This document shows, piece after piece, positions 62,705 to 64,000 of a DNA stretch of 64,000 nucleotides. How positions within the stretch are numbered: the stretch's first letter is position 1; every line of letters begins with the position of its first letter. The stretch spans positions 558,001 through 622,000 of the forward strand of contig NZ_LN831026.1 of the NCBI RefSeq assembly GCF_001457455.1, written 5' to 3'. Made by a program: the position numbers and the translations under genes. Source of the stretch: Corynebacterium diphtheriae (GTDB lineage: Bacteria > Actinomycetota > Actinomycetes > Mycobacteriales > Mycobacteriaceae). The notes beneath the pieces were generated by a model, which saw nothing but the letters and a program-made list of their open reading frames with translations, was not told where the DNA came from and did not search any database.

Positions 62705-64000
62705 GTGTTTGGACTTTCCAAGATGCTTCGCGTTGGCGAAGGACGGGCCGTCAAGCGCCTGAAGAAGATCGCTGATGATGTGATCGCACTTGAGGCGGAT
62801 TACACCGATCTTACTGACGAGGAGCTCAAGGCTAAGACCCATGAATTTCAAGAGCGCATTGCACAAGGTGAACCAGTAGATGACCTCTTGCTTGAGGCAT
62901 TTGCGGTTGCCCGTGAGGCGTCGTGGCGCGTGCTGGGTCAGAAGCACTACCCAGTGCAGATTATGGGTGGTGCTGCGTTGCACTTTGGCAACGTAGCCGA
63001 GATGCGAACTGGTGAGGGTAAGACCTTGACCTGTGTGCTTCCGGCATACCTCAATGCTCTCGAAGGCAAGGGTGTTCATGTTGTTACCGTGAACGACTAC
63101 TTGGCTAAGCGTGACGCTGAGTGGATGGGTCGTGTGCACCGCTGGCTAGGCCTTAATGTTGGTGTGATCTTGGCGAACATGCAGCCTGCGGAGCGTCGTG
63201 AAGCCTACAATGCTGACATCACTTACGGCACCAACAACGAGTTGGGCTTTGACTACCTGCGCGATAACATGGTGCGCTCTCTCGATGAGCTCGTTCAGCG
63301 CGGTCACCACTATGCGATCGTTGACGAGGTTGACTCCATTCTTATCGACGAGGCACGTACGCCGCTAATTATTTCTGGTCCAGTAGAAGGATCATCGCAG
63401 TGGTATAGCGTTTTCGCTCAGATCGTTCCTCGTATGACTCGCGACATCCACTATGAAGTGGATAACCGTAAACGTACCGTCGGTGTACGTGAAGAAGGCG
63501 TTGCCTTTGTCGAAGATCAGCTCGGAATCGATAACCTTTACGCTCCTGAGCACTCCCAGCTGGTGAGCTACCTGAACAATGCCATCAAGGCCAAAGAGCT
63601 GTTCAACCGTGACAAGGACTACATTGTGCGCAACGGTGAAGTTCTGATCGTTGATGATTTCACTGGTCGTGTTCTTGATGGACGTCGCTACAATGAGGGT
63701 ATGCACCAAGCGATCGAGGCGAAAGAAAACGTCGAGATCAAAAACGAGAACCAGACTCTGGCAACCATCACGCTGCAGAACTACTTCCGCCTGTACGACA
63801 AGCTCTCGGGTATGACGGGTACTGCAGAAACGGAAGCATCTGAGCTCCACCAGATCTACAAGCTGGACGTTATCCCGATTCCTACCAACCGTCCGAACCA
63901 GCGTGAAGACATGACTGACTTGGTGTACAAGACCCAAGAAGCCAAGTTTGCTGCCGTGGTGGATGACATCTCTGAACGCGTAACAAAGGGACAGCCTGTT
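62705..64000 (+). CDS. secA: preprotein translocase ATPase SecA (3' end outside window)
   Basis: The first 432 residues of SecA1, the motor pushing unfolded proteins through SecYEG, run off the right edge. Visible: [19 protein letters not shown], the Walker A segment [36 protein letters not shown], the DEAD-like [18 protein letters not shown] and the preprotein cross-linking region. GTG 62705 follows AAGGA at 10 bp and matches the family start. Stem-loop 62600-62634 separates it from hpf. Confidence 0.96.
   Translation, partial: MFGLSKMLRVGEGRAVKRLKKIADDVIALEADYTDLTDEELKAKTHEFQERIAQGEPVDDLLLEAFAVAREASWRVLGQKHYPVQIMGGAALHFGNVAEMRTGEGKTLTCVLPAYLNALEGKGVHVVTVNDYLAKRDAEWMGRVHRWLGLNVGVILANMQPAERREAYNADITYGTNNELGFDYLRDNMVRSLDELVQRGHHYAIVDEVDSILIDEARTPLIISGPVEGSSQWYSVFAQIVPRMTRDIHYEVDNRKRTVGVREEGVAFVEDQLGIDNLYAPEHSQLVSYLNNAIKAKELFNRDKDYIVRNGEVLIVDDFTGRVLDGRRYNEGMHQAIEAKENVEIKNENQTLATITLQNYFRLYDKLSGMTGTAETEASELHQIYKLDVIPIPTNRPNQREDMTDLVYKTQEAKFAAVVDDISERVTKGQPV

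Noticed and set aside
1..64000. tRNA, rRNA, CRISPR arrays, prophage genes or insertion sequences
   Set aside because: I saw no cloverleaf, repeat-spacer array, transposase or integrase in the window.

Overview
The window reads as chromosome of a mycolic-acid actinobacterium of the genus Corynebacterium, most likely C. diphtheriae or a close relative. The evidence is gene content and order: acyl-CoA carboxylase subunits AccBC, AccD1, AccD2 and the small AccE, pyruvate carboxylase, MtrA-MtrB-LpqB, a WhcD/WhiB2-type regulator, WbbL, LcpA, DUF3151, DUF3499 and many leaderless genes. The core order matches what I recall of C. glutamicum from upp to secA1. The species call is inference.

Layout. 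1-5.3 kb: NlpC/P60 hydrolase (cut by the window edge) with a small partner, upp, an XRE regulator, an M20 amidohydrolase, and an LpdA-type flavoprotein lacking one redox cysteine. 5.8-9.2 kb: pyc. 9.3-15.3 kb: a macrodomain-like protein, a small unknown protein, accBC, a rhodanese and a Cj0069-family protein. 15.4-20.8 kb: a membrane acyltransferase, then rbsR, rbsK, maf and a DUF3151 gene on the minus strand. 21.0-21.5 kb: a non-coding or decayed segment bounded by 16-bp direct repeats. 21.6-27.1 kb: accE, accD2 and accD1 on the minus strand, with a frameshifted surface-protein gene between the two accD genes. 27.2-30.7 kb: birA, a PH-domain protein, purK, purE and a YdcF-like protein.

30.7-43.2 kb is an accessory [NiFe]-hydrogenase island: hypC1-hypD, hypE, hypF, hypA1-hypB, Tat-exported small subunit, large subunit, cytochrome b, protease, a second hypA, an orphan large-subunit-like protein and a second hypC. 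Together these encode an uptake-type membrane hydrogenase and nearly its whole maturation set. The core genome resumes at 43.2 kb with a TIGR03089 protein, lcpA, wbbL, a sugar nucleotidyltransferase, whcD, a zincin-like protein, a DUF3499 gene, pmm, a TobH-like gene and manA. These mostly serve mannose and rhamnose activation and cell-wall assembly. The end carries a DUF4259 gene, sahH, tmk, mtrA, mtrB, lpqB, a ComF-like gene, hpf and the first part of secA.

Most notable observations: (1) a dispersed palindrome of about 23-35 bp, centred on GAATCGTCGATTC, sits in frame inside at least five genes in three different reading frames and is open in all six frames, resembling a coding-tolerated selfish element; (2) the hydrogenase cytochrome b subunit has a 160-residue N-terminal extension resembling a P-type ATPase nucleotide-binding domain; (3) an orphan hydrogenase large-subunit homologue accompanies duplicated hypA and hypC; (4) a surface-protein gene is interrupted at an A8 tract; (5) mtrB has no canonical start codon and probably begins at ATT; (6) hypF and hypA1 diverge from overlapping -10 boxes.
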